Shown one piece after another: positions 24,443 to 33,404 of a stretch of 64,000 bases of DNA. The position numbers and the translations under genes were made by a program. Below the pieces are notes generated by a model. The model ran no database searches. It was not told the DNA's origin and worked only from the letters and a program-made list of their open reading frames with translations. This DNA is from Clarkia xantiana subsp. parviflora (taxonomy: Eukaryota > Streptophyta > Magnoliopsida > Myrtales > Onagraceae), in assembly GCA_036873135.1 (NCBI GenBank), contig JAPTYO010000059.1, positions 25,625,914-25,689,913 on the forward strand, given 5' to 3'. Numbering within the stretch: the stretch's first letter is position 1; every line of letters begins with the position of its first letter.

Positions 24443-24708
24443 GTGTTACCTTACCTTACTTACCTAGCATCGTGAGAATGATTGAGCTTGTAGTAACCAG
24501 CATGATGCCCCAGATCGTCAACTTCTGATTTAGAATCTCCAACAACGTTAGGGAATCTAAATCGCTTATCAATGATTCTCTTCCCCTTCAGAAGAGCAGC
24601 AGCATCACTTACTTCTTCGACATTAATGTGTTTTTTTGCATCAACTGAACTAGGAAACAGGTAGGCAGAGGCAAGAAGAAGCAGACAAGTTAGCTTGAGA
24701 TTTTCCAT
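20542..24708 (-). CDS. SCPL49: Serine carboxypeptidase-like protein (SCPL48/49 clade)
   Basis: Nine exons: 24464-24708, 22778-22949, 22557-22676, 21779-21928, 21515-21668, 21321-21412, 20968-21229, 20759-20892 and 20542-20685. The sum is in frame at 490 aa. The N-terminus is a signal peptide (a hydrophobic stretch ending near 'SSVDA'). Family landmarks: 'WLSGGPGCSSE' oxyanion region, 'DQPVGTGFSY', nucleophile Ser199 in GESYAGHY, Asp392 in 'YAGEYDFLCNW' and His449 in 'NAGHMVPMDQP'; the triad is complete. Members are secreted or vacuolar exopeptidases that release C-terminal residues; some relatives have become acyltransferases, but this clade keeps the peptidase signature. Intron 1 (1.5 kb) and intron 3 contain palindromic MITEs, and intron 1 contains a decayed duplicate of the gene's own 5' flank. 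Close linkage to FLD matches the Arabidopsis arrangement as I recall it. Confidence 0.92.
21981..22509. mobile_element. Palindromic MITE in SCPL intron 3 (family 2 relative)
   Basis: The element starts gggttaacaggtcttttgg and ends with its reverse complement, ccaaaagacctgttaaccc, flanked by TA-repeat DNA on both sides. The arms are about 240 bp each with a short centre near 22240-22260, so the whole element is a long hairpin. Both arms carry a CACGTG core (22135-22140 and 22348-22353). No coding capacity is visible. The G-box context (aagtcacgtgatc) is shared with the elements at 23061-23673 and 4513-4751, but the outer arms differ, so it is a related subfamily. Confidence 0.85.
23061..23673. 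mobile_element. Palindromic MITE in SCPL intron 1 (family 2)
   Basis: The ends are catgggttaaa and tttaacccatg. The arms are imperfect inverted repeats of about 270 bp each, including 'gtactggatgtttagttttgt' in one arm and its complement in the other. The centre (about 23290-23400) is less symmetrical. CACGTG cores occur at 23225-23230 and 23503-23508. No ORF is present. Confidence 0.85.
23861..24188. repeat. Decayed direct duplicate of the SCPL 5' region, lacking exon 1
   Basis: Segment 23861-24076 is a direct near-copy of 24190-24410 (both contain 'agagaggYcttctgtaaat', 'tcaggtgcgtgcgatgat' and 'ctgtaactgatgagg'). Segment 24091-24188 is a direct near-copy of 24768-24865, the DNA just upstream of the SCPL start codon ('gggtttgacagttgtaataa' in both). 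The order in the functional copy is A'-TA repeat-exon 1-B; here it is A-TA repeat-B' with exon 1 missing. It is a tandem duplication that lost its exon-1 interval. Confidence 0.8.
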
Positions 24709-24865
24709 CCTTTTCAAGAATAATATAAACATGCAAAGTATGATCATCAGTTTATAAACAGCCGGATGGGTTTGACAGTTGTAATAACTTGTCACCTTGC
24801 TTGGACTCATTAATTGCAGTCAACATTATTTTTGCAAATTTTTATGTAGGTAACTCTATACAGTT
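24190..24865. repeat. Second (exon-bearing) unit of the SCPL 5' tandem duplication
   Basis: This unit contains A' (24190-24410), a TA-dinucleotide tract (24412-24439), SCPL exon 1 (24464-24708) and B (24768-24865). It is the intact partner of the decayed unit at 23861-24188. Confidence 0.75.
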
Positions 24866-24868
24866 ATA

Positions 24869-25379
24869 ATTAAAAAACTGTCATAGGTTTACCCTATATT
24901 AAAATTAGGTGTCTGAAGTTTGAAATGTTTAAATGGACTATCCCAAGTTTCATTTTTGTTGAAATTTGATGTCTTTGTGCGTCTTTTCATCTCCATTCAA
25001 TCATTTTCATCAACCCACCAACCCACTCATAATCCATCACTCTTTACTTTTCACAAAATCGTCAAATTTCACATAAAAATTGAATATTAAAAAAAAAGTT
25101 TATAGAAGAGTGGTGTGGAGCCATTTTCCAAGGACAATAGAGCGAGATTTACTTGTCCGGATGTGACCAACTTTTTATGTGACAGTCCCGGCAAGATGAC
25201 GAGAAGTGAATGTGTATGAGAGCTCGAATTTGACAGTCGTCGGAATTGACTTCTCTAAAGTAATCACACCGAAACACCAAATTTCAACAAAAATGAAACT
25301 TAAGACACTCCATTTTAACATTTCAAATTTCAGACACCTAATTTTAATATAAGGTAAATATTTAACAGTTTTTTAGTTA
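24869..25379. mobile_element. MITE-like element, family 1, copy 2
   Basis: The left end reads aattaaaaaactgtcatagg and the right end contains the inverted form near 25350-25379. The interior is similar along its length to the reverse complement of 553-1068 (for example 'catttccattcaatcattttcatcaaccc'-type sequence on one side). It sits directly upstream of the SCPL gene, abutting the duplicated B segment. There is no ORF. Confidence 0.7.
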
Positions 25380-27430
25380 TTAACCATTTATTTTGACATA
25401 TCAACTTTATACACTTTGCACTTAGCTAATACTACCTTAAACTTTCACTTTTGTTGACTTTATATACTAAAGAAATCAATCTGTTAAGTCTTATTTCTAT
25501 TTGATTCTTTTCATGCCTAACGTAGTATATGCACTCTACTATAAGTGACTCTTCGTATAGTTTTAAACCTACAATTTTGAAAGTCAAATCATGTAAAATA
25601 AATGGACCTTTCTACTATGCTTTGGGAGCACCATACTTTTGCAACTAATTTTTTTATTTTTCTATTGCCCTAAAGGTGAACCCCATAGGGAAATTGATAT
25701 TATTAATAGTATGATACACATCTTAGGTGTAGTTAAAAAAATTCATATATTTTCATACTTTTAAAGTTTTACTAATATTACAATTAAGTCCACCATAGTA
25801 TTAAAAAAACCAAAAACATGGTGCTCCCAAAGCATGATAGAAAAATCCTTGCACGCTATTAATTTTTAAACCACAACTACAAGGTTTTGATCTTATCTTT
25901 TTCCACCGCGGTACTTTCCATCTTCCCAATAAATAATTAGAGTGGAGAAGTTTTAACTTTTAATTTTATCTTGAAGTACATTTGTTTACACTATCTTGGA
26001 GCACCATACTTTCCCGCGCACCGCACAATTAACCTTAATTAAGATACATTAAACCCAAAATAGCGTGTTATCCGTGCGTCGTGTGGAGTAAATTGATATC
26101 GATGTATATAGAATTAGAAGAATATTTAATGAAACTACGGCGATTAATTTTGAATAAAGTTAAACTAAGTAAATTTCTACAGAAATTTATTCATTGAATA
26201 ACTATAATATTTCGAAACCCAAACCCCTAAACCCGAAAAAAACCCTAAACCCTAAATTACATGTTTATACCTTAGATGACATTACGAAGAATTGGGTAGT
26301 TAACAAATTTTTAGTGACAATTTTTTTATTCCAACTCAATAGTATGTTCCTTTTTTTTGTTCGGGCTATCCATCTTTCATACAATGTATTAAATAAATAT
26401 GTGTCAATCAAATATTATGCGAGGATGATCTTGCGAGTGACTTATTACGCATTCAAATATGTGATTATTCGAGTTAACGCGACTATTTTTTTTTCCGCGA
26501 CTTTATTAATGAGATTCGTCCGAAATTTCATTATCTCGACTTTCACTCGAAAAATAATAGACCATATACAGTAAATATATATATATATATAAGCAATAAT
26601 TACACAAATAGAATTGGTGACAAAGAATCAAGTGGTGACAACTCTTGCTAAAAGAGAAAGAAAAAAAGACGAGACTTGTGCAAGGTGGTGACGACTATTG
26701 TGTTACGGTGCAATTACTTGTGTGCCACTGGAGTACTTTGAGAGGTTGTCAAAATTCCACATTCGGATTCCCTATCACTACTACTCATAAAAAAAAAAAA
26801 AAGGCTCATCATGTAGTCCATTTATGACATAGCCACCTAACCATCGAATTTCATATGCTTACACTTTTGTTTTGCAAAAAAATCAAAAAACTAAACTTGC
26901 ATCATTAATCAATAATCCAAAATTATCATATAGGTCAAGCAAAAACATTTCTACAAATTCACTAAGGCATAAAGTTGTTTACAATCATATACACGTGCAC
27001 CTGTTTCCACATTTTAAACACGAAAATCAGTCACAAAAAAAACTGAGGTATCACCACAGACATGTATTACCACTGGATAGACAAATTATATTTGCAGCAA
27101 ACCATAGAATGGAACAATATAACAGTTCATGAAATATGGTTCAAATTTCAACTTTCAATCAACAAAAGAAGCAGCAGTGTCATTTTTTTAAAAGACACAA
27201 AAAATTTCCAACACATTTAAGATAAATTATGAACACAAGAGATAGAGATAAAATCGGCCTTTCTTAAATCATCAGCCAAAGCAAGTCGTACATATTGTAG
27301 TTATTAAACATGCATGAGCACCAATATCAGATGATAAGTATTCTTAGACCATAAGATCACTACCTCGGGGGAGTGTAGTAAGCTCCCAAGTCTTGTTCTT
27401 ACGAATGGATCCCGAGCACCATTAACAACG
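25380..27430. other. AT-rich intergenic region
   Basis: I see no gene. There are TA repeats near 26575-26591, a poly-A near 26789-26802 and a telomere-like patch at 26214-26257. ORFs up to 126 codons occur but are AT-driven with no domain similarity. Confidence 0.45.
26214..26257. repeat. Short interstitial telomere-like (CCCTAAA) patch
   Basis: Several near-copies of the plant telomere heptamer sit together here, including two adjacent perfect ones (aaccctaaaccctaaat at 26240-26256). The stretch is too short to be a relic telomere. It may be telobox-type promoter sequence or microsatellite drift. Confidence 0.5.
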
Positions 27431-29033
27431 GCAATGTGTGAAGAAGACTGAAACTTGTTTCCATTGAACTCGAGTGTATTTTAAGAGATATTCATTCAAT
27501 GGTTATTCAGAAATTTGGAAAGCTTTTGAATTTTTTTCAAAGACAGTAGAAACATCAGAGTTATGTCGTACAAGTGTGGATACATACAAACATACGAGTG
27601 AAGTACTCAACAAACCCTAAACCCTAGCTAATAGCGAATATGATGAATCAACACAAGAATTAAGAGGAAAACATTAAGTTTGTATTATATTGCAGCAACT
27701 AATAACTACACATTAAGTTTAGACATATGAAGCTAGCTAACTACATACTAATTAATACTACGTGGTATCTCTACAAAGATTACCATATATATATATACAC
27801 AGCTAGCTCAACAGGACAGCAACCAATTAATTAAGAGAGTAGTTGTCTTGTTTGTTCAAGTTAGATTCAAACCCAACTAATTATTAATTAACTCTAGCAT
27901 GCAGCTTGGTGCAGATGAGCCATTGGTCTGGATTCAAACCCAGGTGGTGGGCCCTTGGCATCAACGACATTGGGAAAGCTCCTCCGAGGAACACCAATGC
28001 ATGGCCGTGGGCGAAAGAATGGATGGTGGAGGGCTTGATCTGCGGTGGGGCGATCCCGAGGTTCCCACGAGCATAGAGAGTTGATGAGACTTACGGCTTC
28101 AGGACTTGCATTTCGTATCATTTTTGCCATATTGGCAGCGGGGAATCTGGATATTCTGTTTAACTGATCAAGCTCGGTTGTGCCTGGAAAGAGTGGTTGG
28201 CCCATGAACATCTCAGCCATGATAGCACCCATCGCCCACATATCAACCTTGGAGTCGTACAATCCCGTCCCAATAAGCAACTCAGGGGCTCGGTACCACA
28301 ACGTCCCAACTCTAGCCGTGTACGGTGGCTGCGACTCAATCTCACGAGCCAAACCAAGATCAGCAATCTTGATGATATCTTGCTTGACCAGCAAGTTTTC
28401 TGGTTTAAGGTCCCGATGGAAGTAGCCGCGTTGGTGGATGTGTGCGAGACCGGAGAAGAGTTGGATGCACCAGTGTTTGATCTCTGTTTCGGAGAAGGCC
28501 GGTAGACTCATCTCTTGTCGGGCCTGCATGATTTGGTACAAGTTGCACTCCATCCACTCCAACACCAACGACAGCTGCCCGTTTTCGAAGATGAGTTCCT
28601 TAAGTTTGATGATGTTGGGATGATTCATCTTCGCAAGAGACCGCACCTCATGACTTGTGAATTCCCGGCGACACTGGTTCCATGATGAGAATCTCCTCTT
28701 AATCGTCTTGATGGCTACCATCTCTCCGCTCTCCTTCTTCTTCGCTTGGATAACTCTCCCAAAGCTTCCTTCCCCCACATCCTTGATCAACTCGTACCGC
28801 TCCATTCTTTCTACCTGGTCTGTTCACTCACCGACTTCTCTCTCTCTCGTTTCTCTGTCTCCAACGTTATCGATTCTGTCTGTGAAAGTGTAAAATAGCT
28901 AGCTTCTATATATATATATATATGTACTATATATAATAATATATGAAATATATATATGTATTTTAGAACGATCGGATAAGATATATTTATATTGAGTATA
29001 TATATAATTGATCTCTCAAAAATGATCTCTGCC
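27431..29033. repeat. Left arm of a 1.6-kb near-perfect inverted repeat
   Basis: This arm matches the reverse complement of 29281-30899 from the outer edge (gcaatgtgtg at 27431-27440 against cacacattgc at 30890-30899) to the inner edge (gcc at 29031-29033 against ggc at 29281-29283). It includes the 3' flank, the kinase ORF, the 5' UTR and an AT-rich promoter. Both arms also share the telobox pair (27612-27627 and 30713-30728). Arm identity is very high except for a patch in the 5' third of the ORF. Confidence 0.93.
27894..28805 (-). CDS. MHK/RCK-like protein kinase, intronless, copy 1
   Basis: A 303-residue Ser/Thr kinase of the RCK/MHK (MAK-related, CMGC) group: 'GEGSFGRV' Gly loop (11-18), 'VAIK' beta-3 lysine (31-34), 'YFHRDLKPENLL' catalytic loop, 'WYRAPELL', 'DMWAMGAIMAEMF' and 'CSWEPRDRPTADQALHHPFF'. 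Two changes stand out: DFG is DLG ('IADLGLARE'), and the activation-loop TEY-like motif of MHK is TAR ('PPYTARVGTLWYRAPE'). The stretch after 'ELDQL' is shorter than in MHK (about 30 residues of the insert are missing). Related plant genes have many introns, so an uninterrupted ORF suggests a retrocopy. The protein is otherwise intact, with catalytic Lys, HRD Asp and APE present. It is 4 residues shorter than copy 2, with differences only in the N-terminal third. Confidence 0.85.
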   Translation of the reverse strand: MERYELIKDVGEGSFGRVIQAKKKESGEMVAIKTIKRRFSSWNQCRREFTSHEVRSLAKMNHPNIIKLKELIFENGQLSLVLEWMECNLYQIMQARQEMSLPAFSETEIKHWCIQLFSGLAHIHQRGYFHRDLKPENLLVKQDIIKIADLGLAREIESQPPYTARVGTLWYRAPELLIGTGLYDSKVDMWAMGAIMAEMFMGQPLFPGTTELDQLNRISRFPAANMAKMIRNASPEAVSLINSLCSWEPRDRPTADQALHHPFFRPRPCIGVPRRSFPNVVDAKGPPPGFESRPMAHLHQAAC

Positions 29034-29512
29034 TCTTCTCTGCGATGGTCATCTCCTTCTCTGATTTTCATAGGATTCCAGTAGTTTATAGTAGGCTGGC
29101 AATATATAAGGTAGCGGTAGTTAAAATAAGCTAGAAGAATATAATATGAAATATATATATGTATTTTAGAACGATCGGATAAGATATATTTATATTGAGT
29201 ATATATATATATATGTACTATATATACTAAGATATATTTATATTGAGTATATATATATATGTACTATATTTAGAACGATCGGCAGAGATCATTTTTGAGA
29301 GATCAATTATATATATACTCAATATAAATATATCTTATCCGATCGTTCTAAAATACATATATATATTTCATATATTATTATATATAGTACATATATATAT
29401 ATATATAGAAGCTAGCTATTTTACACTTTCACAGACAGAATCGATAGCGTTGGAGACAGAGAAACGAGAGAGAGAGAGAGAAGTCGGTGAGTGAACAGGC
29501 CAGGTAGAAAGA
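28806..29512. promoter_or_regulatory. Shared region between the head-to-head kinase genes
   Basis: The two start codons are 707 bp apart. Each arm contributes about 230 bp of identical 5' sequence: a GA-rich 5' UTR (for example 29466-29482), then TA-rich DNA. The 247-bp spacer (29034-29280) contains extra partial direct copies of the arm's 'tattttagaacgatcggata' stretch (about 29160-29181), so the centre has been rearranged more than once. Both genes should have nearly the same promoter. Confidence 0.6.
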
Positions 29513-30899
29513 ATGGAGCGGTACGAGTTGATCAAGGAGGTGGGCGAAGGAAGCTTTGGGAGAGTTATCCAAGCGAAGAAGAAGGAGAGCGGAGAGATGG
29601 TAGCCATCAAGACGATGAAGAGGAGGTTCTCATCATGGGAGGAATGTGTTCGTCGCCGGGAATTCAGAATAATCGATGAGGTTCGGGCTCTTACGAAGAT
29701 GAATTCGCATCCCAACATCATCAAACTTAAGGAACTCATCTTCGAAAACGGGGAGGTCTCGTTAGTGTTCGAGTGGATGGAGTGCAACTTGTACCAAATC
29801 ATGCAGGCCCGACAAGAGATGAGTCTACCGGCCTTCTCTGAAACAGAGATCAAACACTGGTGCATCCAACTCTTCTCCGGTCTCGCACACATCCACCAAC
29901 GCGGCTACTTCCATCGGGACCTTAAACCAGAAAACTTGCTGGTCAAGCAAGATATCATCAAGATTGCTGATCTTGGTTTGGCTCGTGAGATTGAGTCGCA
30001 GCCACCGTACACGGCTAGAGTTGGGACGTTGTGGTACCGAGCCCCTGAGTTGCTTATTGGGACGGGATTGTACGACTCCAAGGTTGATATGTGGGCGATG
30101 GGTGCTATCATGGCTGAGATGTTCATGGGCCAACCACTCTTTCCAGGCACAACCGAGCTTGATCAGTTAAACAGAATATCCAGATTCCCCGCTGCCAATA
30201 TGGCAAAAATGATACGAAATGCAAGTCCTGAAGCCGTAAGTCTCATCAACTCTCTATGCTCGTGGGAACCTCGGGATCGCCCCACCGCAGATCAAGCCCT
30301 CCACCATCCATTCTTTCGCCCACGGCCATGCATTGGTGTTCCTCGGAGGAGCTTTCCCAATGTCGTTGATGCCAAGGGCCCACCACCTGGGTTTGAATCT
30401 AGACCAATGGCTCATCTGCACCAAGCTGCATGCTAGAGTTAATTAATAATTAGTTGGGTTTGAATCTAACTTGAACAACAAGACAACTACTCTCTTAATT
30501 AATTGGTTGCTGTCGTGTTGAGCTAGCTGTATATATATATATATGGTAATCTTTGTAGAGATACCACGTAGTATTAATTAGTATGTAGTTAGCTAGCTTC
30601 ATATTTCTAAACTTAATGTGTAGTTATTTAGTTGCTGCAATATAATACAAACTTAATGTTTTCCTCTTAATTCTTGTGTTGATTCATCATATTCGTTATT
30701 AGCTAGGGTTTAGGGTTTGTTGAGTACTTCACTCGTATGTTTGTATGTATCCACACTTGTACGACATAACTCTGATGTTTCTACTGTCTTTGAAAAAAAT
30801 TCAAAAGCTTTCCAAATTTCTGAATAACCATTGAATGAATATCTCTTAAAATACACTCGAGTTCAATGGAAACAAGTTTCAGTCTTCTTCACACATTGC
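29281..30899. repeat. Right arm of the 1.6-kb inverted repeat
   Basis: The reverse complement of 27431-29033. It is a few bases longer, mainly because of small indels in the 5' third of the kinase ORF and in the TA-rich 5' region. Confidence 0.93.
29513..30436 (+). CDS. MHK/RCK-like protein kinase, intronless, copy 2
   Basis: A 307-residue twin of the gene at 27894-28805. From 'EWMECNLYQIM' to the C-terminus the two proteins are identical. Before that they differ by scattered substitutions plus indels around residues 42-65 ('SSWEECVRRREF' here against 'SSWNQCRREF' in copy 1; 'KMNSHPN' against 'KMNHPN'). The 'SSWEECV' of this copy is closer to the MHK 'WEECV' sequence as I recall it, while 'KMNHPN' is closer in copy 1, so neither copy is simply ancestral. 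The same DLG and TAR changes are present, which means they predate the duplication. It is intronless. If expressed, activity would need testing because the T-x-Y motif is gone. Confidence 0.85.
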   Translation: MERYELIKEVGEGSFGRVIQAKKKESGEMVAIKTMKRRFSSWEECVRRREFRIIDEVRALTKMNSHPNIIKLKELIFENGEVSLVFEWMECNLYQIMQARQEMSLPAFSETEIKHWCIQLFSGLAHIHQRGYFHRDLKPENLLVKQDIIKIADLGLAREIESQPPYTARVGTLWYRAPELLIGTGLYDSKVDMWAMGAIMAEMFMGQPLFPGTTELDQLNRISRFPAANMAKMIRNASPEAVSLINSLCSWEPRDRPTADQALHHPFFRPRPCIGVPRRSFPNVVDAKGPPPGFESRPMAHLHQAAC

Positions 30900-32724
30900 T
30901 GTTGCTACTCTTAGCTTCGTCCCTATGCAAAAAATAAAATTGATTCTCGACTCTGTATTTTCGTCGGATACTATCTTACTCAAAGTGCCTATAAATGTTT
31001 CAAACCCATCTCTTCGGAAATATATATAATAGAATTTTAGCATGAGCGTTTGTAACACCCATCTCGGCAAAGCCACGACAAATTGAGGGATGTTCGAAAA
31101 AGAGTTACAATCATCAACATCTGTATGAGATACATAATTAAGGTAGAATTCGCAAACTTGACCTTGTTTACATTTATGGAGTATGTTTTTAAAGAGAGAA
31201 AGCTTAAATGATTGTTAATAGTGGAATGACTTATATTAGGCTCTTTGCACACTTCCGTTAAAAGGTAATTACGACCTGCTTCTGATTGGTTTCTGTCCGG
31301 TAGATTTATAGTTTTTTTAAATAAATCTTATTAGCTTTCCATGGACACCAAGAGCGCTCAAATCGGATATATGTACACAAAGTTATGACATGTTAAAGTT
31401 GATCTTGCAATGCAATTGTACTGCTGCGAATGAGTCATTTATAATTGGATTCATCCGGAAATAATCATACATTATTAAAGTGAGTTACTTAAGCTTTTCA
31501 TGGACGTCAAGCTCACTGACAATGGATCTGTATTGAAGAAGTTATGTTTTTTTTTTTCTAAGCTGACCCATTAATCTGAAATTCTGCAGCGAATCCGTAC
31601 GAAGATCAACAAATTCCCGAGGCTTGTTTGAGAAAACTGGCTGTTTAATTGACACTTCGTCTTTAACGTTGGACTTATGATGGGATATACCTTCAAAGAG
31701 TTCAATTGGCTTGGGATACGATTTGGACTTGGACTTCGTTTTGCAAGATGTAGATATGAATGTGGAATGAAATCCGATATTGATTGAACATTAGAGATAA
31801 GTGATCCGATCATTAATTATTCTTATTGTTTCTAAACTATCACACAATATTTTGTGCATTGAACATTTTATGCTTTCCAATATTAAGATCAAGAACTTGA
31901 AGTACTGTTATGAATTACGTATGTTTTAATATGATCGATTTTACAAGAATGTTTCTATCATATGTTTCGATATAAGATTTTGATAGGAAATTAGTTATTA
32001 GAAACCTATTTCAAGAAGTCTGACATCTGTCTCTGACTCTGTGCTCGTAAGTCTGGCTATGGTCTGAACCCTAATTACGAGGGCCCCTCCGGCGTATGCG
32101 TACGAAGATCTATCGATTCTGGCTGTTCCAGCGGATATATATGGGCTCTGTATCCTTCCAATATGGTTTAAACATATTGGAGCTGACCAGCGGCATATCT
32201 AAGCTATGCATCCATCCAATGGGGGTTAAATATTGGAGTCTTCCAGCTGGCATCGTGGGCTTGGTGAAAAGACTAGAGCAACTTTTGTTCAGTTACGTTA
32301 AGTTTCGAATTTCGATTAAGTTCGAAACCTCTAATTCTGTTATGTTTCGACTTTCAGTTTAGTTTGAAACCTTTGATTTTGAACCTTTGACTCCATATTA
32401 AATTTAAATAATTTCAAAACATTTGTTTCTGAATAATCTCTGAGTTTGATGTGTCTTTGAATATTGAAAAGTTTGCATCATCTGTTCAACCGCTAATTTT
32501 GATACTCTTTGCTTTCTTGGAAAATTTTGAACTCTACATAGTCTCTGTCATAATTTTTTTTTCCTTCAATATGTGTTGATTCCTGAATTTTGATATGTCT
32601 AAAGGTTTGAACTATGAAATGTTAACCACGTTATACATCATTTTTAGTTAGTATCAGTATTTTTCCAAAATTAAGACAAAATTCGCAAACTTGACCTTGT
32701 TTAAATTCGGTGCTGCCAAGGGCG
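30900..32724. other. Intergenic region without recognisable genes
   Basis: AT-rich DNA. A 23-base string (attcgcaaacttgacc plus seven more bases) occurs at about 31147 and again near 32689, just outside the LTR-like sequence, suggesting old repeat debris. ORFs up to 88 codons show no family similarity. Confidence 0.4.
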
Positions 32725-32950
32725 TGTTGGTGTAGTGTGTTAGAGATGTGGAGAGGGAATGAGAGACTTGTTGTTGTCAACTCAACTTGTTGATTTCTCA
32801 TTCATTTGATCACATATATATAGTACATATAGAAGACCTTAGATGTTTTGTATCTCTAAATGTATGAATCTAGTTTCTATCAAATGCATGTAATTCTAAA
32901 TACATGAACTGACTAATACATTGAATTTAAACAAGTTTATTTTTCCAACA
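32725..32950 (-). mobile_element. LTR remnant of a copia-like element (minus orientation)
   Basis: The sequence starts tgttggtg and ends ccaaca, so it has TG...CA ends with a short inverted repeat. On its outer (right) side is tcctccttaaacttg, the complement of a polypurine tract (aagtttaaggagga) as found immediately before the 3' LTR of plant copia elements. Length is 226 bp. There is no clear internal coding region to the right, so this is a 3' LTR with at most a short internal stub, or a near-solo LTR. Confidence 0.65.
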
Positions 32951-33404
32951 TCCTCCTTAAACTTGTTTCTTCCGTTGTCGTCCATACGATTTTCATGACT
33001 TCTCCTTATAAGTTGTTTGTAAACTAAGCTCAATATTAGAGAACTCAATTTGTGAACATAGAAGGTGAACTTCATTTTGTTCAGATTTCATCGCTTTCGA
33101 TCAGAATTCCATCACATACAACAAAATGAGTAGAAAATATATGAGAGTATGTATTTAACCCCCAAACTTTTAGTTCAAATAAAATGACGGTTCAAACACT
33201 CTAACACTATAAATCGAAACATTATAAATTGATTAAACATTTCTAGCTAGTCAGTACAACATAGGACTTAAATGCCACTCTAGCTTTAGAGAAAATTACA
33301 ATGTTCAACAATATATCCAACCAAGGTGATTCAAACCATTCTACCGGGTTGCGAACTGCAACACTAATTAATTGATGATCATATCAACCCTAGATAGACC
33401 ATGT

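Noticed and set aside
26194..26574. 126-codon ORF in AT-rich DNA
   Set aside because: It is Asn/Ile/Phe-rich, overlaps telomere-like repeats and has no recognisable domain; consistent with chance in AT-rich sequence.
27355..27430. Possible coding remnant on the minus strand (short frame with 'AVVNGARDPFV')
   Set aside because: Only about 25 codons look protein-like, vaguely similar to an alpha/beta-hydrolase segment. There is no supporting exon on either side, so it is too short to annotate.
32096..32362. 88-codon ORF with two similar internal segments
   Set aside because: A short internal duplication is visible at DNA level, but there is no family similarity and no splice context. Likely old repeat DNA.
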